Assembly (NCBI GenBank): GCA_965206395.1
Contig: CBDBJK010000020.1
Coordinates: 62,001-126,000, forward strand
Source: CBDBJK01 sp965206395
GTDB taxonomy: Bacteria > Chloroflexota > Dehalococcoidia > Lucifugimonadales > CATOSD01
Length of the DNA: 64,000 nt
Direction: 5' to 3'
The position numbers and the translations under genes were made by a program. The notes below the pieces were generated by a model. That model saw nothing but the letters and a program-made list of their open reading frames with translations, was not told the origin of the DNA and searched no databases. Below, piece by piece: positions 8,421-16,314 of the stretch (its first letter is position 1; every line of letters starts with the position of its first letter).

Positions 8421-9707
8421 CTATCCCTTCAACTCATCTACGGCGGAAGCGAAGGATTCAATAGTCTGGTCAACGTCTTCCTGTGTGTGGGCTAGCGAGA
8501 CGTAGTACTTGATAGCCGCTTTGAAGATTCCTCTCTCCAGCAACAGTTGGTTAAATCGACCCTGCATCTGCTTGTTGCTGTTTAGAATGGAGCGATAGTC
8601 AACAATCTTGTTTTCAGTGAAAAACACCTCGAACAGAGGCGCTTCACCAACCACATGAGCCGGAATTTCTGCCTCGTCAAGTAACCTTTGCAGCGCGTCT
8701 TTGAGTTGCTGTCCTGTCGCAAACAATCGCTCGTAAGTCCCCTCGCGCCTGAGAATCCCAAGCGTAGTAAGGCCCGCAATGGCGGCTACAGGGTTGCCGT
8801 TTAGCGTGCCAAGCTGCAGCAAGTATCCATCGGAATCCGAAGCGGCGGAGTCGTAATACGCCATAAGTTCCTCGCGACCCGCGACAGCAGATAGAGGGTA
8901 GCCACCGCCAACTACCTTGCCCAACGCGCACAGGTCTGGCGTCACGCCGTAATATTCTTGCGCCCCTCCGTAGGCGAAGCGAAATCCCGTAACGATCTCA
9001 TCGAATATGAGGGGTATCTCGTAATGGAGCGTGACCTCCCGCAGCCCTTGAAGAAATCCTGGCTTGGGAGGAATAACCCGCTGAAAAGGCTCCACAATTA
9101 CACCAGCCAGATCGTCATGGTGTCGCTCAATGATGGCAGACGTTGTTTCGATGTCGTTAAAAGGCGCGATGATCACGTCGTCTTGAACTGATCGCGGAAT
9201 GCCGGGTGAGTCGGGCGCGGGTTGAGGAAAGTCGAGAGGTTGTGCAGGCCTCATGCTCATAAGTGCGTAATCGTTCATGCCGTGGAAGCCACCCTCGAAC
9301 TTGAGAATCTTGTCCCGCTTCCTGAAAGCGCGAGCCGTCCGCATAGCGTAGAGTGTAGCCTCGGAGCCGCTACTGCTGAACCTGACTTTATCAGCGCAAG
9401 GCAGCGCCTTCGCGATCTCCTCCGCAAGCAGAATGGCATATTCATTGTTTGCGAAGAACGTCGTGCCTCGCTCTAGCTGCTCTCGAACCGCGGCGATAAC
9501 TTCGGGGTGAGCGTGCCCCAGCAACATAGGCCCTGAGCCGAGCAAATAGTCTATGTACTCATTTCCGCTGACGTCCCAAATCCTTCCTCCACTCCCTTCA
9601 CGAATCACTACGTCGCCGCCTATGTTGCCGATGCTGCCACCTGGCAGGTATTTGTGGGCCTTTTTTATCAACTCTATCTCTTTTTCGGTAATTTTACGAT
9701 CAGCCAT
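8421..9707 (-). CDS. Class III aminotransferase, glutamate-1-semialdehyde aminomutase-like
   Basis: A 428-aa PLP enzyme. Features are SSGSEATLYAMRTARAFR (phosphate-binding), the FDEIVTGFR aspartate that holds the PLP ring nitrogen, and the PLP lysine in CALGKVVGGGYP. It resembles HemL, which moves the amino group of glutamate-1-semialdehyde to give 5-aminolevulinate. Many Chloroflexota paralogues of this subfamily act on other substrates, and no tetrapyrrole genes are adjacent, so hemL is not assigned. ATG 9707 follows AAGGAG by six bases; the GTG one codon upstream is less well spaced. The gene is divergent from pepA. Confidence 0.82.
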   Translation of the reverse strand: MADRKITEKEIELIKKAHKYLPGGSIGNIGGDVVIREGSGGRIWDVSGNEYIDYLLGSGPMLLGHAHPEVIAAVREQLERGTTFFANNEYAILLAEEIAKALPCADKVRFSSSGSEATLYAMRTARAFRKRDKILKFEGGFHGMNDYALMSMRPAQPLDFPQPAPDSPGIPRSVQDDVIIAPFNDIETTSAIIERHHDDLAGVIVEPFQRVIPPKPGFLQGLREVTLHYEIPLIFDEIVTGFRFAYGGAQEYYGVTPDLCALGKVVGGGYPLSAVAGREELMAYYDSAASDSDGYLLQLGTLNGNPVAAIAGLTTLGILRREGTYERLFATGQQLKDALQRLLDEAEIPAHVVGEAPLFEVFFTENKIVDYRSILNSNKQMQGRFNQLLLERGIFKAAIKYYVSLAHTQEDVDQTIESFASAVDELKG

Positions 9708-9968
9708 CACACGCTCCTTGAAGTGGTTCCCGCCGCGACCTTCTCAAAGCCTCATCAAGAAAAATTATATCACTCTCGCCCCTTGCTAGTAACGCCGAAA
9801 GTCCTGAATATTAACTCGCAGAACGCCGATTATGAGGCAAAAAGAAGAAAGTAGCGAAAGCTGAACTCTTACAATATAATGTGCGCTATCAGATCACCGA
9901 TTTTCTGGCACTCGGCTCTCAGGACATCACATGGAGTCCGATTGTTAATGATCCGTAGGAGGACAAGC

Positions 9969-11474
9969 ATGGAAACAAAAGTCGTCTCGGGCGATATTAC
10001 TCAACAGAAGGTTGGCGCCATCGTCGTAAACCTGTTTGAAGGCGTGACGGCTCCAGAGGGCGCTACAGGGGCGGTGGACCGCTCTTTAGACGGCGCTATC
10101 TCCAGGCTAATTGAAGAAGGGGAGATAAAAGGCAAAAAAGGGGAGATGACCCTCCTTCATACCCTGGGGAAAATGATCCCATCGAGGGTCGTCGTCGCCG
10201 GGCTAGGAAAAACCTCAGATTTCTCGATCGATGCAGTTCGCTCTATTTCGGCGGAGAGCTGCCGTTACATTCGACGCTTGGGGGTCGAATCTGTGGCGAC
10301 CATTGCTCACGGCGCAGGCATCGGCGGACTTGACAATAGAGATGTTGGGCAGGCTATAGCGGAGGGAAGCACGCTGGGACTGTACCGATTCGACAAGTAC
10401 AAGTCGGGACATGAGAACAAAAACAGCATCCAAGAGTTCACTATCGTCGAGTCCGACGATGGCAAAGTTAAGGAACTCGAAGCTGGGGCTGCGGAAGGTC
10501 ATATTATTGCGGATGCCGTAAATTTTTGCCGCGACATGGCTAATGAACCAGCGAACACTATGACACCTACGCGAATGGCTGAGATGGCGCTTGAGGCCGC
10601 GAGGGAGGGTGACCTGGAGCTTGAGGTGCTAGACCGCCCGCAAATGGCAGAGTTGGGCATGGGAGCGTTGCTGGGAGTCGCGCAGGGGAGCGACGAGCCT
10701 CCCAAGTTCATCATTCTTCGCTACAAAGGCGACCCAAACAACGAATCAAACAGCCTTGGGATTCTGGGTAAAGGCATTACCTTCGACAGCGGTGGTCTCG
10801 ACATCAAGTCAGCATCTGGAATGGGCACAATGAAAGGAGACATGGCCGGCGGAGCGTCAGTAATCTCCTCTATGCAAGCAATCGGCAAGCTGAAGCCAAA
10901 AATAAACGTAACCGCCATAGTCCCGGCGACAGAGAATATGCCTGGAGGTCGCGCCCAGCGTCCAGGTGACGTTGTGCGCGCCATGAACGGTAAGACGATC
11001 GAGATAGACAACACGGATGCTGAGGGTAGGCTGGTCCTGGCAGATGCCGCGTCGTACGCCAGATCCATAAACTTGACGCGGATTGTCGACGTAGCGACCC
11101 TTACCGGGGCCGTGGTCGTCGCCCTTGGCTCGGCGTGCACAGGAGCCTTCGGAAACGACCAGAGCTTCACTGATCAGGTCGTCGCAGCCGGTAACCAGGT
11201 AGGTGAGCGCATGTGGCAGTTGCCAATGTATGACGATTACAAGGAAGGGTTCAAGAGCGACATCGCAGACATCAAAAACACGGGCGGGCGCGGCGCTGGC
11301 TCTATAACCGGAGCACAGATAATTGGAGAATTTGTCGAAGGAGCTTCGTGGGTTCACCTGGATATCGCAGGCACATCAAGATCGGAAGGCGACAAGGGCT
11401 ACGCTCCCAAAGGAGCCAGCGGCGTTCCTGTACGAACTCTGGTAAATCTGACCCAGAACCTGTCAAAGAAATGA
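9969..11474 (+). CDS. pepA: Leucyl aminopeptidase (M17 family)
   Basis: A 501-aa cytosolic metallo-aminopeptidase that removes N-terminal residues from peptides. The M17 signature NTDAEGRLVL is present, with metal ligands in LGKGITFDSGGLDIK and the MKGDMAGGA segment, and the N-terminal macro-like domain occupies about residues 1-160. ATG 9969 is chosen because AGGAGG stands six bases before it (CCGTAGGAGGACAAGC). The upstream frame to 9879 lacks such support. A -10-like TATAAT at 9875-9880 lies 88 bases upstream, without a convincing -35. The gene ends at a T-rich terminator. Confidence 0.93.
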   Translation: METKVVSGDITQQKVGAIVVNLFEGVTAPEGATGAVDRSLDGAISRLIEEGEIKGKKGEMTLLHTLGKMIPSRVVVAGLGKTSDFSIDAVRSISAESCRYIRRLGVESVATIAHGAGIGGLDNRDVGQAIAEGSTLGLYRFDKYKSGHENKNSIQEFTIVESDDGKVKELEAGAAEGHIIADAVNFCRDMANEPANTMTPTRMAEMALEAAREGDLELEVLDRPQMAELGMGALLGVAQGSDEPPKFIILRYKGDPNNESNSLGILGKGITFDSGGLDIKSASGMGTMKGDMAGGASVISSMQAIGKLKPKINVTAIVPATENMPGGRAQRPGDVVRAMNGKTIEIDNTDAEGRLVLADAASYARSINLTRIVDVATLTGAVVVALGSACTGAFGNDQSFTDQVVAAGNQVGERMWQLPMYDDYKEGFKSDIADIKNTGGRGAGSITGAQIIGEFVEGASWVHLDIAGTSRSEGDKGYAPKGASGVPVRTLVNLTQNLSKK

Positions 11475-11477
11475 TCT

Positions 11478-11516
11478 AGAGCGATTGTAAGTCAGGCAAT
11501 AGAATGCTCTTTTTTA
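11478..11516 (+). terminator. Terminator after pepA
   Basis: AGAGC (11478-11482) pairs with GCTCT (11506-11510), with ATTG/CAAT pairs inside, followed by TTTTTTAG. Confidence 0.6.
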
Positions 11517-11702
11517 GTTTAAACAGCATTATGTGAAAAATACACGCAAAAATTGAGGAAATAGGTTAACATGCCAGTCTCGGAGCCTTCTAATTTGCAG
11601 AGCGGGATTAGCCGCAAGTTTCAAGTCGTAGGAAAGCACTGATTGATTTGGGTGGGGGCATGTGTTAGCATTCCTCCAACCTAAATAGTGGAGATCCAGA
11701 CC

Positions 11703-12008
11703 TTGACTACTACAACTCAGCAGCGATGGACCTTCATAACTAATCACGGGTTAGTCCTCAGCTATATTTCGCACCATTCCCGCAGCACCGCGAGGGAGAT
11801 CGCCCAGAACATTGGCGTAACTGAGAGGACTACCCATAAGATAATCTCTGATCTGGAGAACGCAGGCTATATTGAACGGCGCAAGAGTGGACGCAGAAAC
11901 ATATACCGTGTAGACTCTAAGTTGCCGTTGCGCCACCACAGCAAGCAGGACATCATGGTAGAAGAGTTGCTGGAAGCGTTGATTGCTAAGAACCAGAAAG
12001 ACGATTGA
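11703..12008 (+). CDS. Small winged-helix (MarR/ArsR-like) transcription regulator
   Basis: A 101-aa protein with one wHTH domain: SRSTAREIAQNIGVTERTTH is the helix-turn-helix, followed by KIISDLENAGYIERRKSGRR (recognition helix and wing). There is no ligand or metal-binding motif. TTG 11703 is preferred since GGAG stands nine bases upstream; the in-frame GTG at 11688 has none. No obvious target operon lies next to it: pepA is terminated upstream and tRNA-His follows. Cytosolic DNA-binding role is inferred from the fold. Confidence 0.75.
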   Translation: MTTTTQQRWTFITNHGLVLSYISHHSRSTAREIAQNIGVTERTTHKIISDLENAGYIERRKSGRRNIYRVDSKLPLRHHSKQDIMVEELLEALIAKNQKDD

Positions 12009-12093
12009 TCCTGCTGTTAAAAGCCTGTTATTTATCAGACGAGACCCCCTCTCTAACGTTTTGTGCGACCTTCCTTTCTATGGCATCGCACTG

Positions 12094-12122
12094 TTGACCC
12101 ATTCCCGCCCCAATGCTAGAAT
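12094..12122 (+). promoter_or_regulatory. Sigma70-type promoter of tRNA-His
   Basis: TTGACC (12094-12099), 17-bp spacer, TAGAAT (12117-12122). The tRNA begins 15 bases downstream, consistent with a start a few bases before it. Confidence 0.7.
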
Positions 12123-12136
12123 TTACTGTGTAAAGT

Positions 12137-12213
12137 GGTGAGCGTGGCCAAGCGGTTAAGGCGCCAGGTTGTGGCCCTGGAGATCGAGGGTTCAAGTCCC
12201 TTCGCTCACCCCA
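12137..12213 (+). tRNA. tRNA-His (anticodon GTG)
   Basis: Complete cloverleaf. The G at 12137 is the extra G-1 typical of tRNA-His and pairs with the discriminator C at 12210. Acceptor GTGAGCG pairs with CGCTCAC, the anticodon stem CCAGG/CCTGG holds loop TTGTGGC, and the T-arm contains GTTCAAG. The 3' CCA is encoded at 12211-12213. Confidence 0.95.
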
Positions 12214-12278
12214 TTTTCATTATTTCTGCAATTGCCTTACTTTTTAGCCCCCTACCTGAACCTGCGGAGGGTACCTGA

Positions 12279-13412
12279 ATGTCACCAGCTTTCAAAAATG
12301 TGGTTGTGCTGCGCAACGGAGATGCCGAAGGCAACCACATGGTGGTCAAGCTCATCACACACAAAGGTTTAGACTTATATGCCATAGCTGTCCCACAAGA
12401 CCGATCTGTGCGGACAGGCCCCACCTGGACTTACTTGTTTGAGAATGAAGGTCTCAACCTGGTCGATGCGGGGTCTGCCGGATCCTACATAGCCCTGGCC
12501 GAAGGAATAGAGCAAGCTGGCGTTCGCATCAAAGACATAGACAGGGTAATCATTACGCATGGACACGCAGACCATGACGGCGCCGCAAAACAACTGGTCG
12601 AGGAGTCCGACGCAGAGCTTTGGGCGCACGACGTTTACGCGCATCTACTGCCATTCAATTCTTGGGAAATCCAAAATCGCTCAGATTCCCCTTTCAGGGA
12701 CGAGATACACAGGATTACAAAGGCGAACAGCACAAGAAGTCGCACGGACACCTCTTGGACTATGGATCACGCCTACGTGGATGGAAGAAAGACACTGGAA
12801 GTTAGCAATAAGATTAGAGATAACGACCAGTTTGGTGACATGAAGTTCATACACACACCGGGCCATTCACCCGACGAATTGTGCCTCACTCTCGACGGCC
12901 TTGTGTTCACTGGAGACCACGTTCTGCCAGAAATAACGCCTCATCCGACAACAAAGGTGAGTTACGCCGAAGAGATCAAACGAAGCCTTCCCGAGGAATA
13001 TCATGACGCCGATGGCCTTTATGGTCTGGCAACCTACCTCAAATCCTTGAAACAGATCGTCGACCTTGGCCCCGACATTGCGGTTTTGCCCGCGCACAGG
13101 TTGTTCAACAAAAACCGGTTCAATTTCAAGGGAGTGCGAAGGGCAAAAGACGTCATTCAGCACCACAATCGACGCCTCAAACGCATTCTAAACAAGCTTG
13201 ACGATAGTACCAGTTCACTGGAAGAGGTAACCAGAGGCTTATTCCCCCGCAGGAAACTGTCAAGCGGGGTCCTTTACATGGCGTTGACGGAAGCGGTTGC
13301 CCATGTCGAGTTGTTAGAGGATACTGGCGATCTGGAAGTAACAGGGGACAGCAAATTGCGTCGCACAGGCAGCGACAACTACCGACAGTTCATCCATGAA
13401 TTGAGTAGCTGA
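12279..13412 (+). CDS. MBL-fold metallohydrolase, glyoxalase II/lactamase B2-like
   Basis: A 377-aa protein. The metal-binding motifs are complete: THGHADHDG (about residue 92), FIHTPGHSP, FTGDHVLP and LPAHRLF near residue 275. A C-terminal helical extension (about residues 290-377) resembles the C-terminal domain of LACTB2-like hydrolases, which bind nucleic acid or CoA/peptide thioesters. The ATG at 12279 has GGAGG nine bases upstream. It lies between two tRNA genes and is not obviously in an operon. The substrate cannot be deduced. Confidence 0.82.
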   Translation: MSPAFKNVVVLRNGDAEGNHMVVKLITHKGLDLYAIAVPQDRSVRTGPTWTYLFENEGLNLVDAGSAGSYIALAEGIEQAGVRIKDIDRVIITHGHADHDGAAKQLVEESDAELWAHDVYAHLLPFNSWEIQNRSDSPFRDEIHRITKANSTRSRTDTSWTMDHAYVDGRKTLEVSNKIRDNDQFGDMKFIHTPGHSPDELCLTLDGLVFTGDHVLPEITPHPTTKVSYAEEIKRSLPEEYHDADGLYGLATYLKSLKQIVDLGPDIAVLPAHRLFNKNRFNFKGVRRAKDVIQHHNRRLKRILNKLDDSTSSLEEVTRGLFPRRKLSSGVLYMALTEAVAHVELLEDTGDLEVTGDSKLRRTGSDNYRQFIHELSS

Positions 13413-13435
13413 ATCTTACTACGTTGTCAATACTC

Positions 13436-13511
13436 GCGCCTGTAGCTCAACGGACAGAGCACCGGTCTTCGGAACCGGGGGTTGGGGGTTCGAATCCCTT
13501 CAGGCGCGCCA
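13436..13511 (+). tRNA. tRNA-Arg (anticodon TCG)
   Basis: Acceptor GCGCCTG pairs with CAGGCGC. Anticodon stem CCGGT/ACCGG holds loop CTTCGGA with anticodon TCG. The T-arm has GTTCGAA, the discriminator is G, and CCA is encoded (13509-13511). A diverged copy of its 3' half lies at 19769-19812. Confidence 0.95.
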
Positions 13512-13532
13512 CAATTTAGTGCATAATAGACA

Positions 13533-13567
13533 GGTCGGTGAGAAATGTCACTGGCCTTTTCTTTTGT
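13533..13567 (+). terminator. Terminator of tRNA-Arg
   Basis: GGTCGGTGA (13533-13541) pairs with TCACTGGCC (13548-13556) around a GAAATG loop, followed by TTTTCTTTT. Confidence 0.7.
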
Positions 13568-13712
13568 CTGTTAATCCTGGTTTTGTCCACTATCTTGTTG
13601 GAGCGCTGTTTTTGCTGCGGTATTGAGGTCGCAAAGACTTTCTGCAAAATTACGAGATGTCAAAAAAGCGGCTAGAATACAGGAGCCTGACACACATCTT
13701 AATGCGGTGGCT

Positions 13713-14129
13713 TCAGTCTAACGGCCTAGATGGGAAAATCCTCTGTCCAAACTCCAACTCTACTGCCCGCACCATGTCTTGCAGGGCCTCCGCATCTCTA
13801 CCAAGCAGTGTGTTCACTGTCGAACGGAGAAGGTAATCATAAGGCATTTCAGTGTCAGATATTATGCTGAGCCTAATTGCCTCATCAAAGTCATCGATGG
13901 CACGTTCAGGCTGGCCCATTAAGTAATAGGCAGCCCCTCTGTTGTAATAAGCCTCCGTATAATGAGGGTCTAGCCTAATGGCCTCGTCGCAGTCGGCGGT
14001 GGCATTCCACGGTTGTTTCATATAGTTGTAGGTTTCGCATCGGTAGTTGTAAATCTCTGCAATCTCAGGATCAAGTCGAATTGCCTCGGCATAGTCGAGG
14101 ATGGCCCGCTTGGGCTGCCCCAAGTATAA
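13713..14129 (-). pseudogene. C-terminal fragment of the TPR lipoprotein
   Basis: About 138 codons with TPR units (RAILDYAEAIRLDPEIAE, EAYYNRGAAYYLMGQPERA) ending at stop 13713. It begins directly at the IS427 copy 2 insertion point and has no start codon with a ribosome site, so it is the 3' end of the split gene rather than a separate gene. Confidence 0.85.
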
Positions 14130-14147
14130 GAGCGTCTAACAAAACCA

Positions 14148-14510
14148 TTATTGGAACAGAAAGCGAGAGCAGATGATGGCACAACCTATGGCCAAGAAAG
14201 CCTCATGTATGTCTGCCCTGCGCTCATATCGAACCCGTAAGCGTCGGAACTGATGAAGCCAACTCAGGCTTCTCTCAACCACCCATCTATGCACACCCAA
14301 CCCGCTGCCATGCGGCTCACCTCGCTTGGCCAGCAGCGGCCAGATATGTCGCTTCTTCAACTCCTTGCGAACAGGCTCAGAGTCATACCCTCTGTCTCCC
14401 TGCGCCTGAAGAGGACGCTTGCGAGGCCTGCCTCGCTTGCCCTTGACAGCAGGTATGGCATCCACCAACTCAAGGGCTTGGGTGACATCGTGAGCGTTCG
14501 CGCCAGTCAA
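14148..14510 (-). CDS. IS427-group transposase OrfB, copy 2
   Basis: Identical in translation to the frame at 6713-7075, with the second aspartate (GDRGYD) and the catalytic glutamate (VVERSLSWL). Expected to be made as a -1 frameshift product with OrfA. Confidence 0.87.
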   Translation of the reverse strand: MTGANAHDVTQALELVDAIPAVKGKRGRPRKRPLQAQGDRGYDSEPVRKELKKRHIWPLLAKRGEPHGSGLGVHRWVVERSLSWLHQFRRLRVRYERRADIHEAFLAIGCAIICSRFLFQ

Positions 14511-14542
14511 CCTGACCGCCAGTGGAATGCCCTGGGCATCGG

Positions 14543-14944
14543 TTATGATATGATGCTTGCTACCCGCCTTCGCCCTGTCCGTGGGGTTGGGGCCTGTTTT
14601 CTGCCCCCAAAAACTGCTCGCACTGAAGCACTGTCCAGCACTGCGCGAGTCCAGTCTATGCGCTCAGCTGCTTGCAGGCGCTCAAGGCATACCAAGTGGA
14701 TGCGCTCCCAGACTCCCGACTGGTGCCAATCTCTGAGGCGCCTCCAGCAGGTCATCCCACTGCCACAGTCCATCTCCTTGGGTAGGTCTTCCCAGCCAAT
14801 GCCTGTCTTTAGCACGAACAGTATCCCACTTAGGACCTGTCTGTCAGGTATCCTGGGCCTTCCTCCTTTCGGCTTCGGTGGTTGTGGCGGCAGTAAAGGT
14901 TGCACCAGTTCCCAGAATTCATCGCTTACAAGGGGCTTAGACAT
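14543..14944 (-). CDS. IS427-group transposase OrfA, copy 2
   Basis: Identical in translation to the frame at 7108-7509: N-terminal DNA-binding part and first DDE aspartate (LDSASVRA), ending after the T5G5 slippage run. The coding frames are intact although the element's right end is split by the nested IS. Confidence 0.88.
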   Translation of the reverse strand: MSKPLVSDEFWELVQPLLPPQPPKPKGGRPRIPDRQVLSGILFVLKTGIGWEDLPKEMDCGSGMTCWRRLRDWHQSGVWERIHLVCLERLQAAERIDWTRAVLDSASVRAVFGGRKQAPTPRTGRRRVASIIS

Positions 14945-14993
14945 TAGGTCATCCTCCTCCAGAGAATGTCCAGATTCTAACCCCTTTTATTAG

Positions 14994-16190
14994 GGATGCT
15001 CTGAACAATCGGCTTCAGGCTGGGCCGAGTTGACCGGAGTGGTTTTGGGGGCGTTAAATTGCCTCATGGCACCGTGGTGAGGGTTATTGTCGGCCTACAA
15101 CCGGCCCTGACAGGGCCTTTCGCCGCCCTTAGCCCTGATTTTGGGCGCACTTATACAAGGTCTCACGCCGCCAGGTACTGTTCGGCCCTCATCAAGTTGG
15201 CAAACCCCAGCAGCGTCATCAGCCGCTGCGTGTTCTTGGACAGCCCCCTGTAGCGGACCTTGGCGTAGCCGAAGTGCCGCTTGATGTACAGGAACGGATG
15301 CTCCACCTTAGCTCTGACCGACGCTTTGCGCTTCTCCGACACCGCCTCAGGGCTCCCAGGCTCCAGCTTCCGACGCTGGCCGGGCCTCATCGCCACCTGC
15401 CACTCCACGTCCAAGCCCCGGTTCCCCGGCCTCTTGTCAACTCCCTGATACCCAGCATCTCCCCACACCTGAGACTCCCCACCGTGCAGCAACCGGGGCA
15501 ACTCAGTCAGGTCATGCACGTTCGCAGATGTCGTGGTCATGCTGTGCACCACTCCCGTCTGCGAGTCCACACCGATGTGCACCTTCATCCCGAAGTGCCA
15601 CTCGTTACCCTTCTTCGTCTGGTGCATCTCGGGGTCGCGCTCTTTAGCCCGATTCTTCGTCGATGAGGGCGCCGCTATGATGCTCGCGTCCACTATCGTC
15701 CCCTCCTGAAGACGGAGACCCTTGGACTCCAGATAGCGGTTGATCTCCTCGAACAGACCCGCGCCCAACTCATGCTCTTCCAGCAGGTGGCGGAAGTTCA
15801 GAATCGTCGTCTCGTCCGGCAGCGGCCCAGGCAGTCTCAGCCCTACGAACCGCCTCACCGATTCGACCTCATAGAGCATGTCCTCCATCCCAGGGTCGCT
15901 CAGGTTGTAAAACAACTGCACGCAGTGTATCCGTAGCATCACCGATAACTCGTAGGGCCGCCGACCACGACCGGCCTTGGGATAGAACGGTCGAATGCGC
16001 TCTTCCAACTCTTCCCAAGGGATCAGTCCATCCATGCGCTCAAGGAACTTCTCCCGGCGAGTCTTTCGCTTCTTGCTCTCGTAGTCCAAGTCCGCAAACG
16101 TCGGCTGGTTCATTGCCTCTCCTCCCCCGTCTTCAGCCCTTGGCCCTATTTTACTATCCCACAAGCCATCGGGACTTATTCAGAGCATCC
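14994..16190 (-). mobile_element. IS5-family (IS5 group) element B1, nested, 1197 bp
   Basis: Terminal inverted repeats begin GGATGCTCTGAA at both ends. The 4-bp duplication TTAG (14990-14993, 16191-16194) fits the YTAR target of the IS5 group. It sits inside the right end of IS427 copy 2, so it arrived after that element. Confidence 0.92.
15163..16113 (-). CDS. IS5-group transposase (B1)
   Basis: A 316-aa single-frame DDE transposase. The N-terminal DUF772 region (FADLDYESKKRKTRREKFLE and RIHCVQLFYNLSDPGMED) precedes catalytic aspartates in GTIVDASIIAAPSSTKN and WGDAGYQGVDK, with the glutamate in RAKVEHPFLYIKRHFGY. ATG 16113 has GGAGGAG five bases upstream. It looks intact. A diverged paralogue is at 25640. 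Confidence 0.92.
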   Translation of the reverse strand: MNQPTFADLDYESKKRKTRREKFLERMDGLIPWEELEERIRPFYPKAGRGRRPYELSVMLRIHCVQLFYNLSDPGMEDMLYEVESVRRFVGLRLPGPLPDETTILNFRHLLEEHELGAGLFEEINRYLESKGLRLQEGTIVDASIIAAPSSTKNRAKERDPEMHQTKKGNEWHFGMKVHIGVDSQTGVVHSMTTTSANVHDLTELPRLLHGGESQVWGDAGYQGVDKRPGNRGLDVEWQVAMRPGQRRKLEPGSPEAVSEKRKASVRAKVEHPFLYIKRHFGYAKVRYRGLSKNTQRLMTLLGFANLMRAEQYLAA

Positions 16191-16314
16191 TTAGGTTTTG
16201 TTAGACGCTCTAAATAGGCAAGCCCCCTGATGTAGTAAGCAGATGCAATCTCAGAATCAAGACTCATTGCCTCGTTACATTCAGTGATAGCCCGTTGTGA
16301 AAAACGTAGACTCT

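Larger units (their letters stand above)
14130..16210 (-). mobile_element. IS427-group element, copy 2, interrupted by a nested IS
   Basis: Same 880-bp element as at 6695: segment 14130-14993 plus the last 16 bases at 16195-16210, split by an IS5-group element inserted in its right end. The target duplication of the outer element is TAA (14127-14129 and 16211-16213). It is inserted in the TPR lipoprotein gene. Both transposase frames give the same proteins as copy 1, but one terminal repeat is now displaced by 1.2 kb. Confidence 0.92.
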
